From contig MU270046.1 of the NCBI GenBank assembly GCA_021432635.1, positions 409,913 through 473,912 on the forward strand: a stretch of DNA of 64,000 nucleotides, written 5' to 3'. The position numbers and the translations under genes are program-made. The DNA is from Thozetella sp. PMI_491. Lineage: Eukaryota; Ascomycota; Sordariomycetes; Chaetosphaeriales; Chaetosphaeriaceae. The notes beneath the pieces were generated by a model. It was not told the DNA's origin and did no database searches. It worked only from the letters and a program-made list of their open reading frames with translations. Below, in pieces: positions 21,369 through 32,328 of the stretch (position 1 is the stretch's first letter; each line of letters opens with the position of its first letter).

Positions 21369-21945
21369 TCACAGCTCGTCGCTCAACTTTGGGGCAGGGT
21401 TCGGAGTACAGACGCCTGACTTGACAAGACGATACTCCGGTATTCTCCCCTCCGAAAAAGGGAGCTGTAGAGCGACAGATGGCTTATCAGAAGGGTACTC
21501 CGTATAGTGACCGTCGCCCACAATATCAATTGCAATCATAAACCCATTGACCCCCGCTTCGATCCATAGCTCATCATCACCCTCAGGCAATGTAACATGT
21601 GCTCGGCCAGAGAGTAGAACAAAGAACCTGATGAAATTCAGTTAATACAAGTGTCTCATTTAGTATAAAACAGATAACTCGCATTGGATGAGGCGGCTTG
21701 TGTAGGCCTTCCTTCGACTTTGGAGGTAGCACGACGTAGGAGACGTTGGAGACGTCGGCTAGTCCCATGATGGCTTCCCCGGTAGTCGGATAGCGCACAA
21801 ATGGTTGAGCCATCTCCCAACATTCAAATTTAGCCCTTCCATCTTCATCCGATACGACAGCGGTGAGTTCTAGGCATTCCGAGCGGAATGCAGCGATTCT
21901 AATGCTCAAAAGCAAAATAAGCCAAAGGGATGAGAGAATAGACAT
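21369..21945 (-). CDS. Small secreted cupin-like protein
   Basis: Two exons (21945-21683 and 21627-21369) give 173 residues. The N-terminus is a signal peptide or anchor (MSILSSLWLILLLSIRIAAF). A single cupin-like beta barrel follows, suggested by GLHKPPHPM, FFVLLSGRAHVTLPEGDDEL and IAIDIVGDGHYTEYP. The exons join in frame only if the donor is GC (AT|GCGAGT); the adjacent GT gives the wrong phase. Similar small cupins accompany fungal metabolite genes, but their roles vary (cyclase, isomerase or none known). It is transcribed in the same direction as the MDR oxidoreductase behind it. Function unknown. Confidence 0.65.
21628..21682 (-). other. Putative GC-AG intron (donor GCGAGT)
   Basis: A 55-nt intron needed to join the two cupin exons in frame. 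The donor is weaker than the other three GC donors in the window, so a one-base disruption of a GT donor model is an alternative. Confidence 0.45.
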
Positions 21946-22222
21946 GGCGATGGTTATCGAACAATGCAATATTTTCCGTAATTGAATGACAAGGGCTCCT
22001 GAGATACTACAGGACATGTGCTATCACGCAAAGGTGCGAGGACGGCGGAGTCAGGTTGCTCAAGGTCAAGGTCAGCATATTACTAGCTTCGTCATTTTCT
22101 GCGGAAACTGCCGAATTCGCTCGATCGGATGTGAAGAACCGCCCGATATCGGCTTCGCATTTCAGATCGCGCGAGTCCCTAGATGCGACATTCAATTGAT
22201 GTGCATCGGGAACCATCTCAAA

Positions 22223-23305
22223 CTATATCCCCGCCGTGTCCGCAATTCGAGTCACGAACTTGGCGTTGCCCCCTTTCCTATCTCTTAGCTCTATCAAAGC
22301 ATCTAGGACGCCGTGCAAACCGCCTTTGACGATAGTATAGGGCTGCCCAGTGAGCTTTCCCTCTTCCGCCGCGGTCTCTAACACGGTGCTCATCACCGCC
22401 CCGAACATTTGGGCCCCGACATTCATCTTATCGTACGTACTCGGCACTCCGGGCGGTTTGGTTGCGTGGATACTGCCTACCCAGATGCGATCGTTCCACA
22501 CGCCTGACTCGGCGCGGAGCCTGTCCTGTCCTTCCGGATCTTCACCTTTGCTCGTGAAGGTCAACCTCGCATTCGGACCGTCCATGACTGGCAGTAGGTA
22601 TCTCATGCTGCTGATATGGTTGTTCGCGTCAAACACATGGCGCACTTTCTTCCCACCTAGTGCTTGCTCCAGCTGGCCCTGAACATCGGGGCTGCGGTAG
22701 TCAATCACGACATCGCAGCCGATTTCCTTGGCAAATTGGGAAGATGCACCTGCTATTCCAATGATGGGCGAGATGCTCGGGTTTAGCTTGGCAAGCTTAA
22801 CAGCGAAGGCGCCAACCGCTCCCGAAACCGCGTTGATTACTAGCGGGATCTTCTCGACACCTGCGCGATCGTCGGCGCGTTCAAACGGCAGAGGCAACTG
22901 GAGGTTGCGATAAAGCCCAACAGCGGCCGTGTACGCTGCCAGCGGAATGGTTGCCGCCTCTTCAAAGGTCATTGACTCCGGAATGTGGAAGACGGTGTTG
23001 GCAGGGCACACAGTGTACTCGGCATAGGTACCTCCAGGGGTGTCCATAACATGGAATCCTGCCACCCGATCACCCTTCTTAAAGTTTTTGGCCTTAGCCC
23101 CAGTCGCCTCGACGATTCCGCCGACATCATCGCCTTGGTTGAGTTTAATATTGAAGTAGTCTGGGGCAGGGTGTTTCCAGTCCTTCGGGTTGGAGCCCGC
23201 GACGACTACCCTGATGAGAACATCGCTGTCGCCATATTCGGGAGCAGGGATATCCTCAAGCTCAGTGCTGAGATCTGGATCGTAGAAAACGACGAGGTTC
23301 TTCAT
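22223..23305 (-). CDS. MDR-superfamily zinc-free oxidoreductase (quinone reductase / trans-enoyl-reductase-like)
   Basis: A single exon of 360 residues. The GroES-like N-terminal domain has VLIRVVVAGSNPKDWK, QGDDVGGIVEATG and FKKGDRVAGF. The Rossmann domain has INAVSGAVGAFAVKLAK (nucleotide-binding loop) and the AKEIGCDVVIDYRSPDV turn. It lacks the Cys/His zinc ligands of alcohol dehydrogenases. Proteins like this use NADPH to reduce quinones or activated double bonds, and include the stand-alone enoyl reductases of fungal polyketide clusters. No polyketide synthase is in the window, so the role is open. It lies 277 bp upstream of the cupin gene on the same strand. Confidence 0.88.
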   Translation of the reverse strand: MKNLVVFYDPDLSTELEDIPAPEYGDSDVLIRVVVAGSNPKDWKHPAPDYFNIKLNQGDDVGGIVEATGAKAKNFKKGDRVAGFHVMDTPGGTYAEYTVCPANTVFHIPESMTFEEAATIPLAAYTAAVGLYRNLQLPLPFERADDRAGVEKIPLVINAVSGAVGAFAVKLAKLNPSISPIIGIAGASSQFAKEIGCDVVIDYRSPDVQGQLEQALGGKKVRHVFDANNHISSMRYLLPVMDGPNARLTFTSKGEDPEGQDRLRAESGVWNDRIWVGSIHATKPPGVPSTYDKMNVGAQMFGAVMSTVLETAAEEGKLTGQPYTIVKGGLHGVLDALIELRDRKGGNAKFVTRIADTAGI

Positions 23306-23802
23306 GATTGCTTCCTTGGTTTCCTGCTCTCTTGGGCGGGGAAGGTACCTTATTCAGCCGCAGCGGTTGGGTTCTCTTAAGTACCACTAGAAGACGTGAC
23401 ACGAGAGCTTACTAAGGCTAGACGCTAAAGAAGTGCTGATATTGGATTGCACGGACTCTTTTGAGAGCTCTGTTCTCGAGGGAAGGCGGCACGGTTCGGA
23501 AACCCGAATCAAGCTCCGAATTGAGGCTGGTTCGAAGCGCGAGGTGCTTCTTGTCCGATGAAGCCCGGCCAGAACTGAGACTCGCATACAGCTATGCTTC
23601 GGGCTTGGAGCAGCCACGTCATATCTCGTGTGGTATATTGTCCGGAAGACTTCGGTCGCCGAGGTCACCAGCCAAAATCCGTCACCTCTTTTACGTATGT
23701 CCGAAGCAAGGATGGCCTATCATCACACGCCACTATGCTAGCACCTTTAGGTTGCTATTGCAGGGAAATTACTAGGGAATGAAACTAAGAAGCTTGTTCT
23801 AT
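23306..23802. other. Intergenic 0.5 kb
   Basis: The spacer between the MDR start and the stop of the double transcription-factor gene, containing the MDR promoter. Chance ORFs only. Confidence 0.45.
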
Positions 23803-26800
23803 CTAGCTACTGCTAGTGCAAGTATCATCGAGCATTCTCTCTAATACTTCAGTGAAGCCAACAGAGAGGCTCGCCGGGTCCCCTTCGAGAAGTGCAAGAG
23901 TGGTAATACAGCGTCTTGCGATTGCAGTCGCATCAATGCCGCTGGCGGGACGTCTCCCTCCCCACGTGCAAGCTCTGAGTCCAGCGGAGAATAAGAGATG
24001 TGCCACGGTCCAGTTTAGTGTAAATATCGGAGCAAGAGGGCTAGAGACCATTACTTCTGTCAGAAACGCGGATTTCTGAAGGTCGCGCGCCAAAGTGCCA
24101 CAAGCTCGAACAATTTGATCGAGAGTATCCAGTAGGTTGTCCCCCCCCGCCAACAATAAGTCGGACGCGAGCAGCGCTGCGTGGTAGTACTGTAGATTTC
24201 CCCATGCTTCTAAGAGTGAAACGCCTTGCTCCATACCCCCGGCGCTCTTTGTTTGCATGATTTGCAGCTCTTCTTGCCAGTCTTTGAGCCATATATCGGC
24301 TTGTCGCCGATAGTTGGCGCTGCTCTCAGCTCTGAAAGATTGGCTGGCGGCACCTGAGAGCATGATGCTCCCTATCTGCATCTTTAGTAGAGATATTCGG
24401 TAGAAAGAAGCAGATATCCGATCTGATGCCGTCTCCGAGAGTTGCTTTGTCATGCTCTGCAGATTCCATCAGCTGCGTTACCAATATATATGTACCAAAA
24501 TCCTCACATCGCGAAGATTGTCCCCGATGACAAGCAAGCTTGGGCGACCGAATGCGAGCGATACTTGGCTGCCCAAGAGCAGTTAGCCAGAAATCCCACC
24601 AGGCGGCGATCAGAAAGGCAGACCATTCTATGCAGTAAAGTGATCGAGAGATCATGTATAATAGTTCTTCGTCCAAGTCGTCGTCTTCAGACGGACGGTG
24701 AGACAGGTCGAAATAGAGGCGGACCGCAAAGCCAAGATTCCGCCATATATCGCCTGATGCTGGATTGAGAAGAAGATATATACAGATTAGAAGGGTTCTC
24801 TGGAGCAGGGATAATTGATCTTCTCTAATCCAGCTTTGGCGTGATTTGTCCATGAGTCGGATAGCTCTTCGAAAGAAGAAGCCAGGGGAGAACGGCAACC
24901 CAGACTCTTGGGATTTTGCGAGCTGCGACCCGATTGCCAATATTAAATAGAATATTACACGGTCATGGACCGGTGCAGCCCTTTCCGGGCTGTTCTTGTA
25001 TAAATTCTCCATGATGCTGTGAAGTTGGGACCCCTTCACCATGGGGTAGAACACATTGACTGATCTCTCAAATAGGCCAAAGAGCGCGGCCACTACTGAT
25101 ATTGGGGGCAGGGTAATATCTGGGTAGTCTAACTGGAAATGTATTTGCGGTTTCAATTGCCGTTTGGTCCCGCGATGGTCCTGGAATGGCCACTGGCGGT
25201 TTGCGGTAAAGGTATGATGCAGGAATGCCAGGGTACTTGGCGAACCGAAGAACCATGTATTCAGGGTGGTGGAATCTTGACTTTGGCTATTTATGGAGTC
25301 AATAGGACCGGAAATTGCCGAACTAACCGTATAAGGAAGTAGGAAGTGCTCGCGATCGCTGCACTTGGTGCCGTTTCCGGTCCGAAGGAAGACCCCAGAG
25401 TCGTCAGCAGGATGCTGTTCGGTAGCCTTGAGCCTCGCATACAGGTCGTATATATAGCTAGAACCCAGACAGTTAATACCCGTTCCATCTCCAGATTACA
25501 AAGGGAAAATTGCAACGACTAACCTCCGGGGAACATCTTGCTGTAATACTGCATCATAGTAGACGCAATCTCGAGCTGACTTAGCACAGGCTCCACAGGA
25601 AGGAAACTCCCGATCGCATCGTAGGTGTTGAGATCGACAATATCTGCAGGCTGGGAGAGAGTGTATTACAGCCTCGACCTCAATAGGTGCACGCAATTCT
25701 GAGACCTCTTGGGCAAGAAAAGGCCCTGCATCCCCAATATTGTCGGCAGGGAGGCCTGTCGGCTCGGGCTCGATGGCGTCTATCAGTGGCAAGCAGTTGT
25801 CACTAAGAAATTCAAAACTAGCGGTAATGAATTCCTGCCACAATTCATCTGGAACTGGCGTGAAAGGATCCACCTGGGACCATGGCGACCGGTCTGATGC
25901 CACTCGCTCTGCCGGGGCGTGGATTTCGACATTTCGGTGGTAAACACTGTGGATTCTCCGCTGTGTAATCATGAAGTCGAGTTCACCAAGAAAATCCATG
26001 TCGTATCCGGATTGTTCAGAGTCGTCGCCGAGATCGAGAGTTCGAAGAATCGTTTCCTTCAGATCTTCGACGTATCGGCCGGTGTCCATAGCCACGGGCC
26101 ACCTGACGGACAAAACAGCCTACAAGAAAATATGGGTAAGCGTACAATGGGCTTCTAGCAAAAAAGGGCGACTCACGAATACTTGAGGGAGAAGGTGGAG
26201 CCCCTGGCGTGCTTCCTCCTCTAAGTGGCAGTCCCGGAGGATCTGGCCATGGTTCCTGAGGGCATACAAGAGGATCATTGCCGCGTGAAAGACATTGTAG
26301 ACACTCTGGAAAGAGAATGCTAAACTGCCACCCTGAGCCAGATTCCAATAGTCATGGATCATCCGGATGGCTATTGTCGACGCCGCCTGCAGAGAAGAGT
26401 CGGGTGGTATTATGTTCCTCGAGCAAGGCCGATAGAGCAAGAGGCGGGAATGGTTAGCCGCATTGACAGACCACTCCGGAAGAACGGCGTCAGAGCCAGA
26501 ATTGTCCTGCCAGATCTGGATCGACTTTTCCATCTTCTTGACCCACTCATTATAGTCTGTGGTGTCCGTCGGTAACTCCTGGTCGAAGAACTGCACTCCG
26601 TGGATCTCGGATTGCATCTGGCAAAGTTGAACGTGGTGCAAGAACTGACTCAGCCTATTGCGACCTGACCGGCTAGGAAGCAAACCAGATGGCCCATTTG
26701 GTATATCCGATGGCATCATAGTACTAATGTGTTCGTCACTGATCGCCAGAGGACAACCAGAAGCGATGGCAATGGTCCTTTCCAATTGATAGACCTACAG

Positions 26801-27967
26801 CCGTCAGCATTCATCCTTCAACTAGCGGGTATACTTGTCACCCACTGTCCAAAATACGCTCCGTCTCAAGTTGACCTCTACTGAGTCTATTTCCGGATTG
26901 CCGTCCACTTCTTGGTGGAGTCCTAAGGCAATAGCCATCCGCATCGCCTCCCCGCTCATGTACCACAGATTTGCTGCATACGGGAGCAGTAAGGCCATCT
27001 GAATTAGCAAGAGGAAGCACTGCAAAGACCTCATGTTGGAGCTTCCCAGAAACGAGCTCCGTCTCAGCGCGTCCCGTTGTAGCGACTCGCCCAGCGAAGA
27101 GACTTTGCGAAAGTCATGCGCCTTGGACGTGAGCGAGCTGATGGCAAGGACCATAGAGATGATAAACCACGTTATGTCAGATGAAACACTCTCGGGGTTA
27201 CCGTCTTTATAGAACTGGTTGAAGTGCTCTAGGAGGTCGCTTTCCAGGAAGCAGGGATAGCGCGGGAGGACATTGGAGATGTAGTTGTTGAACAGAGCCG
27301 TAGCCACTTTAAAAGGTATCTTCAGTGCCCCCATATCCGGGAGACGGAACTCGGAGCCTTTGCTGGCCTTTCTAGGCGGTTCCTCGTTGTAAATGCCTCG
27401 GACTGGAATTTTGAGCGGGGGTCGCTCCGATGTATAGAATAGCTTTCCTTCGTAGTAGATGCCGAGGTCGGGCTGTAGCAAAGACGAGGTGCATACCGAG
27501 CCCATCGCCAGGCTTGCGATCTCAAGGACGGCAGCGCGGGAATTTCCATCTCTGTGAGCTGCGTGTTCCGACCAGGATGGATCCGATCGATGCTCGCGTA
27601 GATGGTCATTTTGGCCGACGGCCCTTTGGGCCTCGACCTCAGCCAGTCGCTCCTCGAGATAGCGCACGGCACTGTTCTAAATCAGAATCACGACAAGTAT
27701 TTGAGTGCTGTTCACACTACACTACCTCCTCGGGACTTCTGTCTTGCTGGATCGATTGATCCCCAGGCACGGGGTTCCCGCTTGATCGCACCGCGAGCAT
27801 GACGGAACCTTCTTGTCGCACTAGAGCTAACGTCAGTGATACCACCTATCCCAATCGCAAGGACCCAGCACGGAAGCATGCCTATTCACCTTCTTCTTCA
27901 TCAAGTAACACCGCGCACAGGAGAGCGTGGGCCGATTCCGGCTAGAAACCCCCGTGTCGGTAGCCAT
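23803..27967 (-). CDS. Apparent fusion of two complete Zn2Cys6 transcription factors
   Basis: Eight exons (27967-27890, 27820-27726, 27671-26846, 26794-26177, 26119-25524, 25457-24624, 24568-24508, 24456-23803) splice in one frame to 1253 residues. Zinc cluster 1 is CARCYLMKKK|CDKKVPSCSRCDQAGTPC (residues 18-45), followed by VRYLEERLAEVEAQ and a full fungal regulatory domain ending in VLSVRWPVAMDTGRYVEDL (about 542-559). With no stop, the frame runs on about 135 residues into cluster 2, CRYCRSQHLRCDREFPSCGACAKSARDC (697-724), then SYIYDLYARL and a second regulatory domain (DLSHRPSEDDDLDEE, VSLAFGRPS, LNWTVAHLLFSAGLRA). If these are two genes, module 2 would start at an internal ATG such as 26089, inside the C-terminus of module 1. 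The exon 7 boundaries are the least certain. Confidence 0.78.
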
Positions 27968-28242
27968 TGCGAGCTGGACAATCCAAGCCTCGGTGTAGGG
28001 GAGATGGCTTTAGCAGTGGAGTAGACCGGGCCGGGATCAAAATCGGCTAGTGTCATTCCCCGGCAGTGGGCCGGCACTGAGGGGTTTAGCTTGGCCCTTG
28101 CAATGGACAGGGCCTGGAACGAGGATCTTTGACAGACTAAGACCCCTTCAAAGGAAACCAGGATTGTGGCGGGGCATGTAGTACAGATTAAGGTAGTTAC
28201 CTCGTTGGCAGTATCTATTGTTCTCGACTAGACAGCAACCTC
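27968..28242. other. Intergenic, promoter of the double transcription factor
   Basis: A 275-bp spacer between the double-factor start and the HRI1-like stop. I see nothing else. Confidence 0.4.
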
Positions 28243-28981
28243 CTAGGAGCCTGCAAATCCTCGAATGACATATTCGTGATCCGCTACTATGACTTTCCCC
28301 CTCCCGCTCTCTCTCCCGTTCTTGTCCCAGGCTGTCATCTGTGGCTCTACCTCCACGACATTCTCAGCCCTGGGAATGCCCTGGACTGCCCCGCCCTCAA
28401 ACACAACTTCCCACGCGTCGTTTGAATCGTTGTATACTTCCTTGCGCACGCCGAAGAGTCCAGGCTCGCTCTGACGCATTCCCAAGAATATAGTACCCAC
28501 CTTGCCTAGGAAAACAGTACTATCGCCGCTTTGAAGTATCCACGCGGAGCTGTCTGCCTTCAGATCTCCAGTCACGTCGCGCCAGATCTCCTCGTATTCC
28601 GTAGGCACCCCGTCCTTCACAAATGTTCCTGACTCAAGGTCGTCCCCATTGCGCATCATGGTGAATACGGCCTCATCTGTTTGCGTGCCCTCCGTCGAGT
28701 CAATGATACGTGTCCATTGGAATGTGACTGCCAGATACGATTAGTAGGTGCTGAGGAGGCTCGTTCTTGGTGGTTAGAGGTCACATACGGGGATCGTCGC
28801 AAATTCTTTTGCGCTCTCCAGCGCGGCTCCACTGCAGAGAGCCATTCGTGGTGGTCACGCGCAAGTCCAAAAAGTAACCCCCAACATTCAGAGCAACCGT
28901 ATCGGTATCCTCAAACGCAGGGTCCGGCAGCCAGCGAAGGCTGACCCGTTTGAGGATTTGCGGCGTATCTTTGATGGTCAT
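28243..28981 (-). CDS. HRI1-family protein
   Basis: Two exons (28981-28789 and 28727-28243) give 225 residues. The pattern matches fungal HRI1-like proteins. The first half has SLRWLPDPAFEDTDTVALNV, YFLDLRV and GSLQWSRAGERK. The second half has TFQWTRIIDSTEG, MMRNGDDLESGTFV and PTEYEEIWRD, and ends with VIRGFAGS. HRI1 proteins form two beta-barrel-like halves; the yeast member was reported to interact with the kinase Hrr25, and the biochemical role is unclear. It is divergent from the amidase, with 468 bp between. An upstream frame extension to 29053 has no ATG, so the start is 28981. Confidence 0.72.
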
Positions 28982-29449
28982 TGCTTGGACTGGTCCAGAA
29001 GAAAGGAATGGTTCCGCTTCGAGAGGGAAATTGTCCTGTACGAGGTCAAACACGTCAGGTCAATTTCGAAGACCATTAATACTACTTACTAGGTGAGGTA
29101 TGTACCAGGCCTTGCCTTATCTATTCTAGAACAGGGGCGCCACGCGGGGCTCGCGTCAAGCATTAGCTTCTTGCACTGTGTGTCCGGTCTTGTCCTAATT
29201 TAGTCGCAGTAGGACGCCTGTCGGACATCTGCGAGAGGGCCTCGCGATTGTCCGCCGCTACTCAATATGGACACCGCGATACTAAAGTGGTCAAATTCCC
29301 ACTAATCCGCCGCTGTATCATGCCTCGGTGCAAGGCAAGACTGCAATTCGCTTGCTAGATCCTTGACAATAACGCATCATCACCCCTGCTCTCTCATCAA
29401 GCAGACCTTTTGCACTTCTGTAGCTGCATTTGAGTGACCAAACGAAAAG
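28982..29449. promoter_or_regulatory. Divergent promoter of HRI1-like and amidase genes
   Basis: A 468-bp spacer that can drive both genes. It contains a symmetric nested palindrome at 29222-29254 (listed separately). Confidence 0.5.
29222..29254. promoter_or_regulatory. Nested 33-bp palindrome (CGGACA...TGTCCG around GCGAG...CTCGC)
   Basis: The outer arms CGGACA (29222-29227) and TGTCCG (29249-29254) and the inner arms GCGAG (29231-29235) and CTCGC (29241-29245) are separated by symmetric 3-bp gaps around a 5-bp centre. It carries inverted CGG/CCG triplets, as a Zn2Cys6 site or a cruciform would. Its position, about 200-240 bp from both starts, suits a shared operator. Confidence 0.4.
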
Positions 29450-31543
29450 ATGGCCAGCCTCAACATTGCCGAGGCCAGTATCGACGAGCTCCAGGTCGCC
29501 TTGGCCGCCGGGACACTCACGAGCGTCGAGCTCGTGGCCCTCTACCTCCGTCGCATCAGTGCATATGACTACCGCGGTCCTTCCCTCAACTCTATTCCCG
29601 TGCTCAATACCAGCGTCTTTGATGAAGCTGCCGCTTCGGACGACCGGCGTGCAACCGGCGCCCATGTCTCCCCGCTAGAAGGCATCCCATACACCGTCAA
29701 GGACAGCTACAAGGTCCGTGGCATGACCGTCGCATGCGGCTCGCCAGCGTTCGAGCACTTGATCGCCAACGAAGATGCCTTCACAGTGGGTGCCATACGT
29801 GCGGCTGGGGGTGTCCTCATCGGGCGAACCAATATGCCTTCGATGGCCCACGGCGGGATGCAACGAGGTATATACGGACGGGCTGAAAGCCCCTACAATC
29901 CAGAGTTCTTAGCCGCCGCATTCGCATCCGGCTCGTCCAACGGCTCGGCCGTGGCGACAGCTGCATCATTGGCGGCGTTTGGGATGGGAGAGGAGACGGT
30001 GTCGTCTGGTCGGTCGCCAGCCTCAAATAATGGTCTTGTTGCATACACACCGTCCCGCGGGTTTATCTCAATTCGCGGCAACTGGCCGCTGTACATCACC
30101 TGCGATGTGGTAGTCCCACACACACGAACCATGTCCGATATGCTGACACTCCTGGACGTTATTGCGGCTGAGGACTTGGTCACAGGGGGTGATTTTTGGC
30201 GGAACCAGCCATTTATAAAATTGGAAAGGGCCTGGGTCGACAAACCACCGTCATTTCGAGAATTGGAACAAGGTACCATGTTGGCAGGACTCCGCATTGC
30301 TGTGCCCAAGATGTATATTGGTGGTGATGCCCCGCCAGAAGCAAAGCCTGTAACCACTTGCGGAGAAGTGCAGGAGCTATGGGAAGAGGCGAGAAACACT
30401 CTTGAGGCCCTGGGTGCTGAGATCGTCGTGGTGCCCGATTTTCCCGTCGTGACAGCATACGAGAATCCGGATCTCCTACCCGCAGGCTGTCCTCGGCGTC
30501 CTGACAACTGGCACGCCGCGGAAAGAGGCAGACTTATTGCCCACAGCTGGAACGATTTTCTTCGTTACAACAACGATCCTAGCTGCCCGGATATCGCCTC
30601 AATCGACACTTTGAACATCTACCCCGAGTCTCTTCGCTCGTCCGCCGAGCTGAAACAAATGGACAAAGCTAACGCGATCCACTACACACGGCTTGCTGAT
30701 TACGTCCGAGATTCGCCGCTGTATGAAGTCGAGAACCTCGACGCGGCCGTCGCGGCGCTGGAAGGAATGCGAAAGCGCCTCCTTGAACAATGGCTCGACT
30801 CTCTGGGATGCGACTGCGTCGCCTTCCCCGCGGCAGGCGACGTGGGACGCGCCGATGCAGACGTCGACGATGAAAGCGCGGCCTACGCCTGGCGTAACGG
30901 TGTTCTCTTCAGCAACGGAAATAAGGCGCTGAGACATTTAGGTGTTCCTACGGTGTCAGTGCCAATGGGCATCATGAAGCACAAACGCATGCCCGTCAAC
31001 CTTACATTCGCCGGAAAGGCATATGACGACGTCAACTTGTTGCGCTATGGTCAGGTCTATGAGAGAGCAAGCCAAAAACGCATCCCTCCACCGTACACGC
31101 CAGCTCTAAGTTCTGACATCGTGGCCGCTGGCCACTTAGGCCTTCTAAAAAGAGCTCCGCGGCCACAGGTCGCCATTAAGCGGTGTGAATTCATTCCAAG
31201 CACCAACCTGGACAGGCCAGCTTTCCTAAATGTCCATATCGAGGGCATGATCGCCGTGGAATTGGGGCAAAATCTTGAGTTGCCCAGCGAATCTCCTGTA
31301 TTAGAAATAACCATAGATTCGTCTGCGGTGCCTCCTGAGAAGATTCATGTTGAGCGTCAAGATCGACATGCTAAAGGAAGCGCACTGTTTCACTTTAGGT
31401 CACAGGTAGAGACGCCTAAGCCACCAGAAAGAGATGAGAGGTCAAGAACATGGGCTCCGGTTGCCCGAGACAAGGTATTGGTTGTTATCCTAGCCCGCAC
31501 CCGGCCCGGTGGACGGCCATGGGGCTGCCTTAGACTATTATGA
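29450..31543 (+). CDS. Amidase signature family hydrolase
   Basis: A single exon of 697 residues. The N-terminal part follows the amidase family: two early helices (SIDELQVALAAGTLTSVELV), PLEGIPYTVKDSYKVRG with the catalytic Lys at about 84, and the Gly/Ser signature ASGSSNGSAVATAASL at 159-174 with the bridging Ser. The nucleophile region is GEETVSSGRSPASNNGL at about 180-196. Later come VPHTRTMSDMLTLLDVI and a family C-terminal segment VPTVSVPMG near 505. These enzymes hydrolyse carboxylic amides to acid plus ammonia or amine. The last 110 or so residues extend beyond the usual fold and look disordered, with an Arg-rich end. The substrate is unknown. Confidence 0.9.
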   Translation: MASLNIAEASIDELQVALAAGTLTSVELVALYLRRISAYDYRGPSLNSIPVLNTSVFDEAAASDDRRATGAHVSPLEGIPYTVKDSYKVRGMTVACGSPAFEHLIANEDAFTVGAIRAAGGVLIGRTNMPSMAHGGMQRGIYGRAESPYNPEFLAAAFASGSSNGSAVATAASLAAFGMGEETVSSGRSPASNNGLVAYTPSRGFISIRGNWPLYITCDVVVPHTRTMSDMLTLLDVIAAEDLVTGGDFWRNQPFIKLERAWVDKPPSFRELEQGTMLAGLRIAVPKMYIGGDAPPEAKPVTTCGEVQELWEEARNTLEALGAEIVVVPDFPVVTAYENPDLLPAGCPRRPDNWHAAERGRLIAHSWNDFLRYNNDPSCPDIASIDTLNIYPESLRSSAELKQMDKANAIHYTRLADYVRDSPLYEVENLDAAVAALEGMRKRLLEQWLDSLGCDCVAFPAAGDVGRADADVDDESAAYAWRNGVLFSNGNKALRHLGVPTVSVPMGIMKHKRMPVNLTFAGKAYDDVNLLRYGQVYERASQKRIPPPYTPALSSDIVAAGHLGLLKRAPRPQVAIKRCEFIPSTNLDRPAFLNVHIEGMIAVELGQNLELPSESPVLEITIDSSAVPPEKIHVERQDRHAKGSALFHFRSQVETPKPPERDERSRTWAPVARDKVLVVILARTRPGGRPWGCLRLL

Positions 31544-32328
31544 AGCGTATCTACGTGATTTATCAATCCATTGTCTCGACTAGCCGGTAGAGGTGATAAG
31601 AACGACACGTTAGCACATACACAATATAACTTTTATGCCGGTTTTTTGAACTTCGCCGTGAGCTTGTAACCTCCTGCTACATATCACCATATATCACCAT
31701 AGCAATTCCTTCGTCTTCGAGCTATCACTCGCCGCAAAGGTTTGCCCCTCCAAACTCCTGGGCTACGGTAGCGAGACCCGGTAGTCTAGATGCCCCCGGC
31801 TTCTTCGACCAGGAGTGATGTAGCTCGGGGCCCCGCGGGGTACCTGGTGTCCGCGTGCCCCCTGAGTGTCCGCACTGTGGTTATGCACAAGGGTGGGCCG
31901 GTCGGATTTTCACGAGCGTCGGATTTTCGCGAGAATGGGGCATGCCACGATGGACTAGGGACAGTGCGACCTTCGTTGATTGGCTAAGGGCCGCTAGATA
32001 GCACCAATTCTGCTTCGGAGAACAGGACCGGATCCGTGCGGCGGTGGTTTTCCACGCAGTCTAGATTTCACGGCATGCAATTGCCCCCAACTCCCGGCTC
32101 TTCTGTGGCCAGATACTCCCTTGTGCAGGCAGACTAAACCAAGGCAGGATATCTCGAGCCCCGCCAGCACCTGGGGGAACCTGAAGATAAGCAGGAAATA
32201 GTTCTTTATATAAGAGGTCCCAACGAAGCTCACCACCAGCACATGAAGAGTCACCTTTGCCTGTGCACAAACATCATTGCAACATTCCATTAATACTCTC
32301 CCGCGGCCCAATCGGTACCAGCAGGAAT
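31544..32328. other. Intergenic 0.79 kb
   Basis: The spacer between the amidase and the permease, containing the permease promoter. It includes a perfect 10-bp tandem duplication ATATCACCAT at 31681-31700. I see no gene. Confidence 0.45.
31681..31700. repeat. 10-bp tandem duplication
   Basis: ATATCACCAT occurs twice head to tail. No function is apparent. Confidence 0.5.

Noticed and set aside
26089-26089. Start of a separate second transcription factor at this ATG
   Set aside because: Its first residues are the conserved C-terminal segment of the upstream factor's domain and no stop separates them. Kept only as an alternative.
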